A stretch of DNA of 64,000 nt from a bacterium (GTDB taxonomy: Bacteria > 4484-113 > JAGGVC01): assembly GCA_039961635.1 (NCBI GenBank), contig JABRWB010000058.1, forward strand, positions 1 through 64,000, written 5' to 3'. The translations under genes and the position numbers were made by a program. Below, piece after piece: positions 37,201 through 45,500 of the stretch. Each line of letters begins with the position of its first letter. Positions within the stretch are counted from its first letter, which is position 1. A model generated the notes under the pieces. It was not told the DNA's origin. It saw only the letters and a list, made by a program, of their open reading frames with translations, and did no database searches.

Positions 37201-37930
37201 CGACCAAAATTCCTCCGGCAACCGGCGTGAGCGTGGGAGTGCCGGGGACGGGCGGCGGTTCTTCGTCGGACGAGTCGCGCGGATGTATCGAAATCCCGAC
37301 GCAGTCGAACGCTGCGCCGTCGAACGCGACGATCGCGACATATACGATTCCAAGCGGCGATGTGTAATCGCCCACGCCCGCTCCCAATCGCAGCTGCGAA
37401 TCCGTGAACGGGCCGCGCCATTTCCACGTCCCGTTGGCGTAGTCGGACAGCCCGATCCAGTATTCGCTCTGCGCGCCTCCGGGCATCGGCTTCAGATTCA
37501 CGTCGGCCGTTACGATACCGGGCTCTTCCCCGCCGAACGGTATCCGGTAAATCGCATAGCTGACCAGCCGCTCTCCCGGCTGGCCGCTGGATATCGAGGC
37601 CGCCTCGCCAGATTCGGAAACGTAACCCGACGACTGGTACCACTCGACGCCGGGGACGAACTCGCAATCCGGGCAAATGGCGGAAGCGGCCCTTTCGTCG
37701 CCGGACAGATCTTCCGGAATCACGAATCCGCGTTCGTCGGTTTTCTCCCAGGGCTGGACGAAGTCCGAAGGCAGCGACTCGGGCCAGGCCGAGCCTGCGG
37801 ATTGATCGACGTGCGGAGACAAAACCGGGGTGGTTGCTGCATCCGGGGAAACAATCGATGAACTGCTGCGTTCGCACGCAAGCGCAGCCGCGGCGATAAG
37901 CGCGACTATGGCAAGAACCGCTCCCTTCAT
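34283..37930 (-). CDS. Large PKD-repeat lipoprotein with C-terminal seven-repeat beta-propeller
   Basis: 1,215 residues; signal peptide with lipobox ALAC (Cys19). An FN3-like region (~230-330; TLTPVAGGILVEWPEVAASDLAGYY) is followed by about six tandem PKD domains (~340-870), each with a D-x-D-G/D-[NGS]-I-x-x-[YF]-x-W-D-x-D-G core such as SSDADGSIVEYAWDWDGNG. Residues ~888-1215 are seven ~50-residue repeats (see repeat feature). PKD proteins are typically surface-exposed adhesive or polymer-binding modules, and no enzyme domain is visible. A strong AAGGAGG ribosome site precedes ATG 37930. It follows the M6 protease gene on the same strand but has its own promoter. Confidence 0.88.
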   Translation of the reverse strand: MKGAVLAIVALIAAAALACERSSSSIVSPDAATTPVLSPHVDQSAGSAWPESLPSDFVQPWEKTDERGFVIPEDLSGDERAASAICPDCEFVPGVEWYQSSGYVSESGEAASISSGQPGERLVSYAIYRIPFGGEEPGIVTADVNLKPMPGGAQSEYWIGLSDYANGTWKWRGPFTDSQLRLGAGVGDYTSPLGIVYVAIVAFDGAAFDCVGISIHPRDSSDEEPPPVPGTPTLTPVAGGILVEWPEVAASDLAGYYTIISNSDFGRIFEPAIYNQQKLEAQIYGLPRIIVPTTAKKYIAVASIDTSCNTHSFSEVKSAAPLSGDCASAVLTASAASAGRNETVTLTATGGDNYDFDLDGDGDFDQSNSTGIAQADTSNTGIIRPSVRCTNSGGGVAFAAVSIVVTSNSRPVALGIGSPTSGVAPLDVQFEGWAEDDDGTIEEYAWDFEGDGNFDWTSPADPNVQHTYTNPGIFNAKFRVTDDQGAWDVDTATIQVLPPDGPANSPPIADLIADTTVGMAPLEVSFNATGSSDADGSIVEYAWDWDGNGQYDAITDGGIARYTFNSAGSPQVKVRVEDDDGARATDTITITVNVEGNEPPEVTLSAIPESGDAPLPTILDASLSWDADGEIVRYEWDFDNDGTYEAYGEANFALHTYIEPGLYVARVRVTDDDGAQTSDTVSIDVGVEGNEAPIAEIAANPTSGNCPLTVDFSASASTDSDGYIVRFDWDFDGDGNYEVYDGGAVLSYTYGYYGEFDAWVRVTDDDGEQDSAGHGISVNAAPTAALQLIPNEVETGESVRLSGTCSSDPDGNLSKYEWDSDGNGSFETDTGTTNYLDKTYSTAGYYTIKLRVTDDDGAMAVDDKSLIVRGWGSPQTLDSAGVTGSYTSLSIVNQNPAICYFDDTNDDLRYIRSSDTSGSSWGMPVTVDSAGHVGTDCSLTVIGGNPAISYFDAINDELRFVRANDSDGNSWGASVIVDSVGTVGTYTSLCDIAGYPAISYYDYGNGDLKYVRATNANGTSWSASITVDSTGITGQYTSLSIVNLNPAISYYDSSNGDLRFVRASDGTGSIWGTPVTVDSVGNVGRYTSLKVVNSRPAISYYDFTYGDLRYVRSLDLSGATWDMPVIPDSTDISGEYTSLAVLAGRPAISYFSTTNDDLKFVWAIDANGDAWGLPQILDSTGSTGYYTSLTTAGGNPAISYFDSGSGDLRFIRMVP
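34286..35269 (-). repeat. Seven tandem ~150-bp repeats encoding a predicted 7-bladed propeller
   Basis: Each repeat follows S-L-x-x-x-x-x-x-P-A-I-[SC]-Y-[FY]-[DS]-x(4)-D/E-L-[RK]-[FY]-[VI]-[RW], about ten residues with S/A-W, then VDS-x-G-x-x-G-x-Y-T. The seventh copy stops after FIRMVP and lacks its last strand. The missing WG-x-P-x-TLDSAGVTGSYT strand occurs just before repeat one, which is the usual velcro closure of a beta-propeller. Confidence 0.8.
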
Positions 37931-37969
37931 TTCGGCCCTCCTTAGGCCAAAATCGCCCCCGCGGGAGTC

Positions 37970-38001
37970 ACGCCCCTTTGGGGGGCGTTTTGATTATACC
38001 A
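37970..38001 (-). promoter_or_regulatory. Promoter (TGGTATAAT) with 5'-terminal stem-loop for the PKD lipoprotein gene
   Basis: Minus-strand TGG-TATAAT (TATAAT at forward 37993-37998) would start transcription near 37986. The RNA would then begin in a 7-bp ACGCCCC/GGGGCGT hairpin (37970-37976 with 37982-37988), leaving a ~40-nt region with a strong ribosome site before the ATG. On the plus strand the same hairpin is followed by TTTT and could act as a weak terminator. Confidence 0.5.
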
Positions 38002-38017
38002 CTTTCATAATCCGGAT

Positions 38018-41000
38018 TCAGTACTGCGAGATGTCCGTGATATCGGGCGCGGGCAGAAGCGGCGTGAAGCTGCTCCACGATGTCTGCAGCGAATGCCTGA
38101 AAACGGTGATGTTTCCCGGAGCGGCGTTGGCCGGGACCGTGAATGTGATCGCGGTCGGAGTCCAACTCACGCAATTCGCGCTGGGAATCGTCGTCGTTCC
38201 GGAAGTCGTGGGAACCGATACGAAATTGCCCTCGGAGAGCGCGCCGAAGCCGCGGCCGTTGAGCGTGAAATTCTGGCCGATTACCGGCCTGCCGTTCGAT
38301 GGAACGCAGGAGGTCACTGCCGGCGCCTCGAGAACGCCGAAGTAGTCCACCCACCAACCTTGATACGTGAGTCCGCCGTCCGAGGAGAGCCTGAGGCCTA
38401 CTTTCACCTCCGTATCGCCGGTGAAAGCGGACAGGTCGAGGTTGCGAAGAGTCCAGTCCGATGCAAGTCCGTCGTAAGTCGCAAGAAGCGTCGAGGTGTT
38501 TTGATCGGTGTAAAGATAAACGTATGCGAAGTCGTAGGAAGGCTCGGTGCGCACCCAGCTTGCGAACATCAGCCTGGGATTGACGAGCCCCGCAAGGCTT
38601 ACCGACGGCGAGAAAGCGAAGTCGGCTTCGCCGTTCCCGTACCCGCTGGTGTTTATTCCGCAAAACAGCGAATTGCTGCCCGTGTAAGCCCGGTTGCCGA
38701 CCGTGTGCCAGAATCCGAGCCCTCCTTCGTTTTTCACATACCAATTCGCGATGCCTGATTCGAAATCGTCGAACAGCGGCTCTGCGGTGACGGTGTTGGA
38801 TATCGTGTAGGAAGGCGTGTCTTCCACCATCTGGCCGTCGGAATCGAATACTTTGACATTTATCGAGTTGCTTCCGTTGAACATCCAGCGCGTGTTCCAG
38901 TCGAAGTTGAACGGAACGGAAGCGTCGGTGAACACCAAGTAATCGCCCAAATAATACTCCGCCCTGTCCAACCCCTCGTCGTCGGACGCGGTCACTTGAA
39001 TTACCCGCGTTCCCGAAAGCGTGCTGCCCGGCGAGGGCGAAATGCCGGTGATCGAAGGCGGCGAAGAAAGCTCCTTCACCGAGAAGTCGTCGATCCACCA
39101 GCCGCCGTTGCCCGGGCCGTCAGCCAGCGAATTGCTGTTCAAGTGGAAAAGAAGGTAAACCTCGTCTCCCACATAGTCCACCAGGTCCACGTAAACGCTG
39201 TTCCACGTGGATGCTTTGGAGCCGTTGTAGCTGGCGAGCGCCTTCATCGTTGCTCCGTCGTCGTTGGTTATAAACACCGAGCCGAAGTTCTCGCCTTGGG
39301 TGATTATGTACTTGTGCTTGAACCGCAGAATCGGATGGGTCGCACCGGCAAGCGACAAACGGACGGAGCAAAGGAAATCGTTTTCGTTAAAGTCGTATCC
39401 GGGACCGATGCCCATGCAGTGGGTGGGAGATGCGGCGTCTCCGTTGTAATAACGCCAGTAAGCGTCGCCGGTCGGATTCGATATCGCCCACTTCGCGGCA
39501 TCGGTGATAGCGTCGGAGTACGGTATCGAGAATCCGGAATTGCTCACCGTTACGTTGCGCTTGTCCGCTCCGATTTCGCCCTCGCTGTCCGTGGCGACGG
39601 CCCTTATTTCGATCGAGCCGTTGTAAGTGTTTTGAGAAACCCAGTTGATCGAGTACGGCGATGTCAAATCCTCTCCGACAAGCCGGCCGTTCGCGAAAAA
39701 TCGCACGCCGGCGATAGTTCTGCCGGACGAGGGCGTCGCCGTCGCGCTGAATGTGACGCCGTTCGATACCGTGTCGCCCGGGCCGGGCGAGGTAATCGAA
39801 ACAACGGGACGCGTCGGCGTGAGGACGCGGATATCGAACGTCGCCGGATTGCCGATCGCGCTGAAGTTTTCGATCACGACGGAAGTGTCGTTGAGCTGGT
39901 AGTCTCTCGACGTCGGATTGGAGGACGCGGAGAACGCGTTGGTGTAACCCGCCGCGCCGTTTCCGGAGAAATAGGGATCCTGCGAGCTGCCCAAATCGTT
40001 TTTCCGGTCCAACGGATCCTTGCCGTTCTCGTCCTGGCCGCGAGCGCTTTCCAAATCGACATGCTTGTGAAGTTCGTTGCTGTTGTCGGTATTGCCTCCG
40101 CCCACACTGTCGTCGATATGCCAGATCAAAACTCCTTCTCCGGGACGCGTTGAGTCGGTTCCCGTCTTCAGCCTGTTTTCGACAAGGAAGTATTCCTTGC
40201 CTTCCTTGCCATTGGTCCAAACCTTAAGCACATCGCCCGCAACGTGAATGTCCGGAAGGGAATAGCCCGTGTAATCGTCGTCTATTACTGTGGGCGTCAC
40301 CCAGCCGAGCATCGCGCGCCCCCAAGCGCCCGGTGACGGGACCTTTTGAGCATTGTCGTATTGATAGGCCATAAGATCCCAGGCTCCAAGTCCGTTCGAG
40401 CTGTAGTCGATGTCGTACAGGTCCGGAAGACCAAGTATGTGGCCGTATTCGTGGCAGGAAATCGTCATTGTCCATGAGTCGTTTCCGGACGAATATCCTG
40501 TGAGAAAGTACGCGTCGATAATCACGCCGTCAACGTGGATGTTAAGCCCGCTCGAACGATGCGGCCAGAGACCGGGCACGAACTCGGCCTCGTTGTAAAA
40601 GATGATGAAAGTGTCCACATAGCTGTCGCCGTCAACGTCGAATTCGCTGAAATCCACGAACGGATCCGCCGCCTGGATCGTTTCGTTGATGAGTTCTCCG
40701 GTGCGGCTCCAGTCTTTGTAGTAGGCGCGGTTTTTGGAGGTCTGGTACCAGCCGGAGTTGGGGCCGTTGTCGTCGGTCGTCCCCGATATTTCGAATTTGC
40801 CGAAGCTCACTTCCTGGTAATAATCGTTGCAAGAAGGAAGCGACGCGGTTCCGTCCGCGAAAAACCTGTCGTAAAAGTAGTCAACGTCGTATGTAGGATA
40901 GTTCGCGGTCGAATCGGGAAAGTCCGTGCGAAGCACGATCCACTTCGCTGTTCCGAATGACAAAGCCGCGGAAGGTTTCTTGCCTTCCGGCGCGGAGTAA

Positions 41001-41362
41001 CCGAGTTCCAGCAAGTCCTTGTAGTCCAGGCGGCCGTCCGCGTTGCGGTCGTACTGCCAGAACTGCCTTGTATCCGCTCGCGGCGCGCGCACTTCGTCCA
41101 TTTTGTCCGCGCCGTAACCCGACGAAACAGCGTTGTAGATTTCGTCGTCGGGAACCAGGAACTCGCTTCTATCGCCGAATTCGAGCTTGTTAAGCGTCGG
41201 ATAAACCTTTTTCCAAAGCTCGGCGTTCGCCGCGCTTTCGGCGAACCACTCTTCGGGAGGGCGCACCGTCGCCGAGGCCGGCTGGGTCGCGGAGCCGATT
41301 AGGGCGATCGACAGCACAAGTGCAAAGCAGCATTTTAGACGGGGGCAGAATGAAATCATCAA
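38018..41362 (-). CDS. Secreted M6-family (immune inhibitor A-like) metalloprotease
   Basis: 1,114-residue exported zinc protease. A Sec signal peptide (ending ATQPASA) precedes a propeptide region with one EF-hand/dockerin-like loop (YDRNADGRLDYKDLLELG, residues ~104-121). The catalytic domain (~135-480) shows HEYGHILGLPDLYD (zinc His304/His308, Glu305) and LGAWDLMAY, the M6 pattern. The rest carries Ig-like domains (VSITSPGPGDTVSNGVTFSAT and a second copy near 780), two MAM/jelly-roll-like domains (each with FRW/WWIDDFSV or WWVDYFGV motifs) and a terminal IPT/TIG domain (~1020-1110). It overlaps the preceding cohesin-like gene by 4 bp (ATGA), so they are translationally coupled. It is predicted to degrade extracellular protein. 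Confidence 0.93.
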   Translation of the reverse strand: MMISFCPRLKCCFALVLSIALIGSATQPASATVRPPEEWFAESAANAELWKKVYPTLNKLEFGDRSEFLVPDDEIYNAVSSGYGADKMDEVRAPRADTRQFWQYDRNADGRLDYKDLLELGYSAPEGKKPSAALSFGTAKWIVLRTDFPDSTANYPTYDVDYFYDRFFADGTASLPSCNDYYQEVSFGKFEISGTTDDNGPNSGWYQTSKNRAYYKDWSRTGELINETIQAADPFVDFSEFDVDGDSYVDTFIIFYNEAEFVPGLWPHRSSGLNIHVDGVIIDAYFLTGYSSGNDSWTMTISCHEYGHILGLPDLYDIDYSSNGLGAWDLMAYQYDNAQKVPSPGAWGRAMLGWVTPTVIDDDYTGYSLPDIHVAGDVLKVWTNGKEGKEYFLVENRLKTGTDSTRPGEGVLIWHIDDSVGGGNTDNSNELHKHVDLESARGQDENGKDPLDRKNDLGSSQDPYFSGNGAAGYTNAFSASSNPTSRDYQLNDTSVVIENFSAIGNPATFDIRVLTPTRPVVSITSPGPGDTVSNGVTFSATATPSSGRTIAGVRFFANGRLVGEDLTSPYSINWVSQNTYNGSIEIRAVATDSEGEIGADKRNVTVSNSGFSIPYSDAITDAAKWAISNPTGDAYWRYYNGDAASPTHCMGIGPGYDFNENDFLCSVRLSLAGATHPILRFKHKYIITQGENFGSVFITNDDGATMKALASYNGSKASTWNSVYVDLVDYVGDEVYLLFHLNSNSLADGPGNGGWWIDDFSVKELSSPPSITGISPSPGSTLSGTRVIQVTASDDEGLDRAEYYLGDYLVFTDASVPFNFDWNTRWMFNGSNSINVKVFDSDGQMVEDTPSYTISNTVTAEPLFDDFESGIANWYVKNEGGLGFWHTVGNRAYTGSNSLFCGINTSGYGNGEADFAFSPSVSLAGLVNPRLMFASWVRTEPSYDFAYVYLYTDQNTSTLLATYDGLASDWTLRNLDLSAFTGDTEVKVGLRLSSDGGLTYQGWWVDYFGVLEAPAVTSCVPSNGRPVIGQNFTLNGRGFGALSEGNFVSVPTTSGTTTIPSANCVSWTPTAITFTVPANAAPGNITVFRHSLQTSWSSFTPLLPAPDITDISQY

Positions 41363-41946
41363 ATTTCACCCCCGGCGATTATTTCGAGATCCCGCTTTTT
41401 CCGATCGCGGACGATCGGCGGCTCGAACCAGCCGATTGAGATGTCACCGGCAGGATCCAGGACTTCAAATTTGAATTCGGCAAGCCTGACCGCGCCTGAC
41501 AGCCCTGGGCCGATGTACTTTTTCGACAGGGCGAAGTCCAAGCCAAGCGATGTTTCGGTTGCGAACTCTATTCTGTCTTCCGGCGCCCCCCAGTTGCCGT
41601 CCGGCGTCATTGCCAGAAACTTCAGCGCCGAGCTGTCGTATGCGAGGGTGCCGCCTATTTGGTAAAGGTCGGAAACGGAGGTGGCCGAAAGCGTGATTGA
41701 AAGTCTGTCTCCTTCCCTTTCCCGCGTGAGCCAAAGTTTCGGCGCGCCTGTGCCGCGCGACGCTTCGTCCAGCACGCTTTGGGGAGGCGGAGCCGTCGAA
41801 TTCGGCTGGGCAGGGGGCGCACCGGTCTCGTTTGGGGCGGATGTGCGTGCGCCCTTGGAACATGCAAAAAACGACGTTGCGGCGGCCACAATCAAAAGGA
41901 TGATTCCGGCCGTCCACCGGAAAACATAAAAACGGATAAGTTTCAC
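41359..41946 (-). CDS. Small cohesin-like lipoprotein
   Basis: 195 residues from the GTG at 41946, which has a GAGGTG ribosome site and leads directly into the signal peptide (FRWTAGIILLIVAAATSFFAC, lipobox Cys ~28). After a Pro/Ser/Thr spacer the mature domain (~65-195) has the cohesin-like pattern: LSITLSATSVSDLYQIGGTL then AYDSSALKFLAMTPDGNWG, and LSGAVRLAEFKFEVL near the end. Upstream in-frame ATGs (to 42105) lie beyond the divergent promoter and were not used. It is coupled by a 4-bp overlap to the M6 protease, whose propeptide has a dockerin-like loop. A tethering role for the protease is conceivable but unproven. Confidence 0.78.
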   Translation of the reverse strand: MKLIRFYVFRWTAGIILLIVAAATSFFACSKGARTSAPNETGAPPAQPNSTAPPPQSVLDEASRGTGAPKLWLTREREGDRLSITLSATSVSDLYQIGGTLAYDSSALKFLAMTPDGNWGAPEDRIEFATETSLGLDFALSKKYIGPGLSGAVRLAEFKFEVLDPAGDISIGWFEPPIVRDRKKRDLEIIAGGEI

Positions 41947-42055
41947 ATTACACCTCGGGGATGATGCCGGTAATATACTACCTGAGCCGGAAGCTCTTCT
42001 GAACGGATTTGCAACTAATTCCGCATTCTGCAGCCCAGGCGTAAAAGGAGGTTTC
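41947..42055. promoter_or_regulatory. Divergent promoter region
   Basis: Overlapping -10 boxes share the sequence around 41972-41979: TATATT on the minus strand (forward 41972-41977) for the cohesin-like gene and TATACT on the plus strand (41974-41979) for the aspartyl-protease-like gene. No clear -35 boxes. Confidence 0.4.
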
Positions 42056-43672
42056 ATGTCCAAACTTGTCAAATTGGCGCGCATTTTGATGCCGCGGATT
42101 TGCATCGCCGCCGCCGCGGTATTCGCTGCAGCCGCTTCATGCAGCGCGGTGCGTCCGGATCCCTGGACGGAATTCAGGAACCATGAGCTGGCGCGGATGG
42201 CAGAAAGCGGTTCTCCCGAGAGCTTTTACACCGTTTACGAAGGCTCGTTCGGGCCGATGGAGATCAGGCTTTTGACTTGGCTGGCCGGCGACAATCTGTT
42301 CCGGATGGATTCGGATATGGGCATCGTTAAAGTCGCGATGGGTTACGACGGGAACAAGGGCTGGATTCAGATGGGAGACTCGCCCGCGAGAGAGCTTTCG
42401 AGCGCCGAAGAAGAAGACGTTTTTTCATCTCTTTACTTTGATGGTTTCGAATATTTGAACGACTCCGAGCTTCAAGTCGGCGAGCCGCAGGCAAGAAACT
42501 GGGGGGGGGCGAAGGTGTGGGAGATTTCGCTTGTGTCTCCACAGGGATACAAGCGGGATCTGTTCGTCGCGGATGGCTCCTGGGAGCTCGCGGGTTACCG
42601 CGCTTACGGAACTTCAACCGGCCTGATGAAGCTGTTCGACAGCGAATGGATCGAAGGGGTGCAAGTTCCGAATAGAGTTGAAATGGAGGTCGAGGGCATT
42701 CCCATTCCGCTGAACCTGAAGCTGGTTGAGGCGGAGGTCAACGTAGAAATAGCCCCGGACTTGTTCGTCCCGCCGGCGGGGACTGCATCCAGTCTGATCG
42801 CATTATCCGATGAAAAAACCGTGGTGCTGCCTTTGCAGCGCGAGGACACCGGGATGGTTGTAATAGATGGTGCTTTGGGATATGCACGCGGATTGTTCTT
42901 GTTCGATACGGGCGCGGCTCACACGGTTTTGGACGCGCGCGCCGCGGCAAGCGCGCGGTTCAAGGAGGATCGGCCATTTACGGCAATCGGCGTGGGCGGT
43001 ACGGCTGATTCGCGGATAGTCCGTGGAGGCGAATCTGTATCGGTCGGCGCGGGCGGCGGGTTTAGAATGCCGGATGATTCATTTTTCATCGTTATGGATC
43101 TTGGCACTGTATCGAAGGAAATGGGAGTTGAACTGGCCGGGATTTTCGGTGCGGATCTATTGAGCAAAGCCGAAATCCGGCTCGACTTCGCAAGGGGAGA
43201 AATGGCCGTCACAACGAATGAGCCGGGCGATTCGGAGGGCGGCAAAAAGCCGGTCAATTCATCGGACGAAAGCATAATCAGGCTGGGAGAGCTCGTGCTG
43301 GTTGAGGGCGAATACGGCCCGGATAAAAGTAAAATCACGCTTTTGGTGGATACGGGTTTCAGGGGCAAGGTGGGAATTTTGTCCAGCGGCGCAGAGCGGA
43401 TGGGACTTGACGTTTCGCCCGCGCGCGGCCGCGGCTTCGTTTCGGGAATAGGAGGAGTAACCCGCCTGGAAGGTTCGGTCAAGGAGCTTGATGTCCAATT
43501 GTTCGGAAGGAGCTGGAAAATAGAAAACGCTCCGGTGATTTCCGGCCCGGTTTCCAGCCTTGTCGGCGGAAGCGCGGACGGACTGATCGGTATCGAGTTG
43601 CTGTCCGAGCTCGTGCTCGAATTCGACTATGCAAACGGGGTGATCAGAGTGATCGAAAGCGCGGCCAACTAG
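42056..43672 (+). CDS. Lipoprotein with two retropepsin-like aspartyl-protease lobes
   Basis: 538 residues; signal peptide with lipobox AASC (Cys29). Residues ~40-250 resemble a LolA/outer-membrane-lipoprotein-sorting fold (FRMDSDMGIVKVAMGYDGNKGW, ELAGYRAYGTS). Residues ~265-395 form one retropepsin-like domain with LFLFDTGAAHTVLD (Asp284), and residues ~405-538 a second with LLVDTGFRGKVGI (Asp432) and the GLIGIELLSELVLEFDY strand. Two DTG lobes in one chain recall pepsin-like bilobed enzymes, whereas most bacterial relatives carry one lobe and dimerise. An AAAGGAGG ribosome site precedes the ATG. It is probably a periplasmic-facing protease or binding protein; activity is inferred. Confidence 0.85.
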   Translation: MSKLVKLARILMPRICIAAAAVFAAAASCSAVRPDPWTEFRNHELARMAESGSPESFYTVYEGSFGPMEIRLLTWLAGDNLFRMDSDMGIVKVAMGYDGNKGWIQMGDSPARELSSAEEEDVFSSLYFDGFEYLNDSELQVGEPQARNWGGAKVWEISLVSPQGYKRDLFVADGSWELAGYRAYGTSTGLMKLFDSEWIEGVQVPNRVEMEVEGIPIPLNLKLVEAEVNVEIAPDLFVPPAGTASSLIALSDEKTVVLPLQREDTGMVVIDGALGYARGLFLFDTGAAHTVLDARAAASARFKEDRPFTAIGVGGTADSRIVRGGESVSVGAGGGFRMPDDSFFIVMDLGTVSKEMGVELAGIFGADLLSKAEIRLDFARGEMAVTTNEPGDSEGGKKPVNSSDESIIRLGELVLVEGEYGPDKSKITLLVDTGFRGKVGILSSGAERMGLDVSPARGRGFVSGIGGVTRLEGSVKELDVQLFGRSWKIENAPVISGPVSSLVGGSADGLIGIELLSELVLEFDYANGVIRVIESAAN

Positions 43673-43766
43673 CGCGAAAGCGGCTGCAGTCTGCTAACAT
43701 CAACACAAGCCGCTGCGGCCGCCTGCGCCGCTGCGGCGAACTGGAGGATGCCTTTCGAGGCCGGAA

Positions 43767-45500
43767 GTGGCAACCGTAAAGCAGCAGCTGATAAGGCGGA
43801 TCTTCGTCGCGGGAGTTGTGTTGTTTCTGGTGGTGCTGCCCGCGGCGATAATGGCCTATTTGGCCTACAACAGCCTGCGGGAAATCAGGATAAGGGAGGA
43901 TTTCTTTTTCGAGCAGGTCGGGCACGACCTTTCCAAAAGGTTGATCTCAACACTCGAGATGCCGCTTTACGGGCCGGGATTCGAACTTGCGGAGCGTTTC
44001 GTCAAGGGGCAAAATTTCGGCGATCCTGCGGAAATCAGGGCAGTCCTGGGATTCCTTGAGAAATCCAGCGAAATGAGCGACGCGTTTTTTTGGTATCCGG
44101 GGTCGATGTATCCGGCAGCCGTCCGTTCGCTGTATTACGATCCAGAGTCGTTTACGGAAAAGCCGGTTTCGGAACTCATCAAGCCGATAGAAGAGCGGAC
44201 GCTTCAGGTGTTCAGGGAGGGCGAAGCTTTTAGGGATCTGCCGCGCGGTTTCACGCCGAAGACCTACCAAGGCTACACGGTCGCAATCTGGGGAATGCGG
44301 TTCGCCGACGAAACCTGGGTGATGACGCTGGTCGCGGAGGAATCCGGCAATACGATTGGATTTCTTACCTATCGTTTGAACGAAAAGGAGTATTTGCGTC
44401 TAGCGAGGGGGCTTTACAACGAGATGTTTCCTTCGGGCAAAATCATGGGCGGAATGGACGAAGTCCCGCGGGATTTGGGGGCGGAAGTGTATTTCAACCT
44501 GCTGCCTTTTAACGACGAGGCGCATGAAGCGACGAGCGATATCGCGGCCTCCAGAAATTACGTTTACGACTCGAAGGGATACGAATCATCGTTGTGGGGA
44601 ATCCGGGTTTTCGTCGCCAATCGGGAGCGCGTGCGCGTCAACGACAGGCTGGTCACTTCGATGCTTGCGCTGCTTGCCGGTTTGTTCGCGCTCATAGTTT
44701 TGGGCGTTTTGCTGCTTTATTACTTGGTGTCGAAGGAGTTGCAGCTAGCCAAATTAAAAAGCGGATTTGTGTCGAATGTAAGCCACGAGCTGAAAACGCC
44801 GCTTTCGCTAATCAGGCTGTTCGCGGAAACGCTCGAAATGGACAGGGTCGAGTCGGAACAGGAAAAGAAGCGCTTTTACTCGATTATTCATAACGAAAGC
44901 GTCAGACTGACCAATCTTATAAACAACATTCTGGATTTCAGCCGCATCGAAGAGGGCCGCAAGAAGTATGAAATGGCCACCGAGGATTTGAAATCGTTGT
45001 TGTCGGATACCTTGGATGCGTACGCGTTTCAGCTTGACACGGCAGGATTCAAGGTGAACGTGCAGTCGGGCGACGGCGAATATTTCGCTGAAGTTGACCG
45101 GGACAGCTTCAAGCAGGCCGTGCTGAACTTGCTCGACAACGCGGTGAAGTACAGCGGGGACGAGCGCCGGATAGATGTCGGACTGTCACGGTCGGGAGGA
45201 TTCGTCCGCGTGTCCGTTCGCGACTACGGAATCGGCATACTGCCTCAAGACCTCACGCGCGTTTTCGACAAATTCTTCCGGGCGGGAAACGAGGATGTTT
45301 ACAAGGTTAAGGGAAGCGGGCTGGGGCTTGCCGTGGTCAGGCATATTATGGACGCGCATTCGGGTAGAATAGACGTGAGAAGCGAGCCGGGCAAGGGCAG
45401 CGAGTTTTGCCTTCTGTTTCCGGAAAGCGCTGGATCGCGCGAACCCGGCGAAGGCGGTGCCGGGCCGCTTCGACAACCTTCCGGGGGCCGCAAAAGTTGA
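43767..45500 (+). CDS. Sensor histidine kinase (two TM, periplasmic sensor)
   Basis: 577-residue membrane kinase. TM1 (~12-34) and TM2 (~298-321) flank a ~260-residue extracytoplasmic sensor domain of no recognised family. The HisKA motif FVSNVSHELKTPLSLIRLF has the phosphorylated His340. The ATPase domain shows N-box NLLDNAVKYS, G1 VRDYGIGI, F-box VFDKFFRAG and G2 GSGLGLAVVRHIM. The GTG start has GAGG 6 nt upstream. Its stop (TGA) overlaps the response-regulator ATG by one base, so the pair forms a classic two-component operon. The signal and regulon are unknown. Confidence 0.95.
   Translation: MATVKQQLIRRIFVAGVVLFLVVLPAAIMAYLAYNSLREIRIREDFFFEQVGHDLSKRLISTLEMPLYGPGFELAERFVKGQNFGDPAEIRAVLGFLEKSSEMSDAFFWYPGSMYPAAVRSLYYDPESFTEKPVSELIKPIEERTLQVFREGEAFRDLPRGFTPKTYQGYTVAIWGMRFADETWVMTLVAEESGNTIGFLTYRLNEKEYLRLARGLYNEMFPSGKIMGGMDEVPRDLGAEVYFNLLPFNDEAHEATSDIAASRNYVYDSKGYESSLWGIRVFVANRERVRVNDRLVTSMLALLAGLFALIVLGVLLLYYLVSKELQLAKLKSGFVSNVSHELKTPLSLIRLFAETLEMDRVESEQEKKRFYSIIHNESVRLTNLINNILDFSRIEEGRKKYEMATEDLKSLLSDTLDAYAFQLDTAGFKVNVQSGDGEYFAEVDRDSFKQAVLNLLDNAVKYSGDERRIDVGLSRSGGFVRVSVRDYGIGILPQDLTRVFDKFFRAGNEDVYKVKGSGLGLAVVRHIMDAHSGRIDVRSEPGKGSEFCLLFPESAGSREPGEGGAGPLRQPSGGRKS

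Noticed and set aside
35966-37861. 631-codon plus-strand frame opposite the PKD lipoprotein
   Set aside because: Antisense of PKD repeats, Arg-rich, lacks a promoter or ribosome site; the minus-strand gene has signal peptide and domains.
41947-42105. Upstream extension of the cohesin-like lipoprotein to ATG 42105
   Set aside because: It would cover the divergent promoter and the start of the next gene, and place the signal peptide internally; GTG 41946 has a ribosome site.
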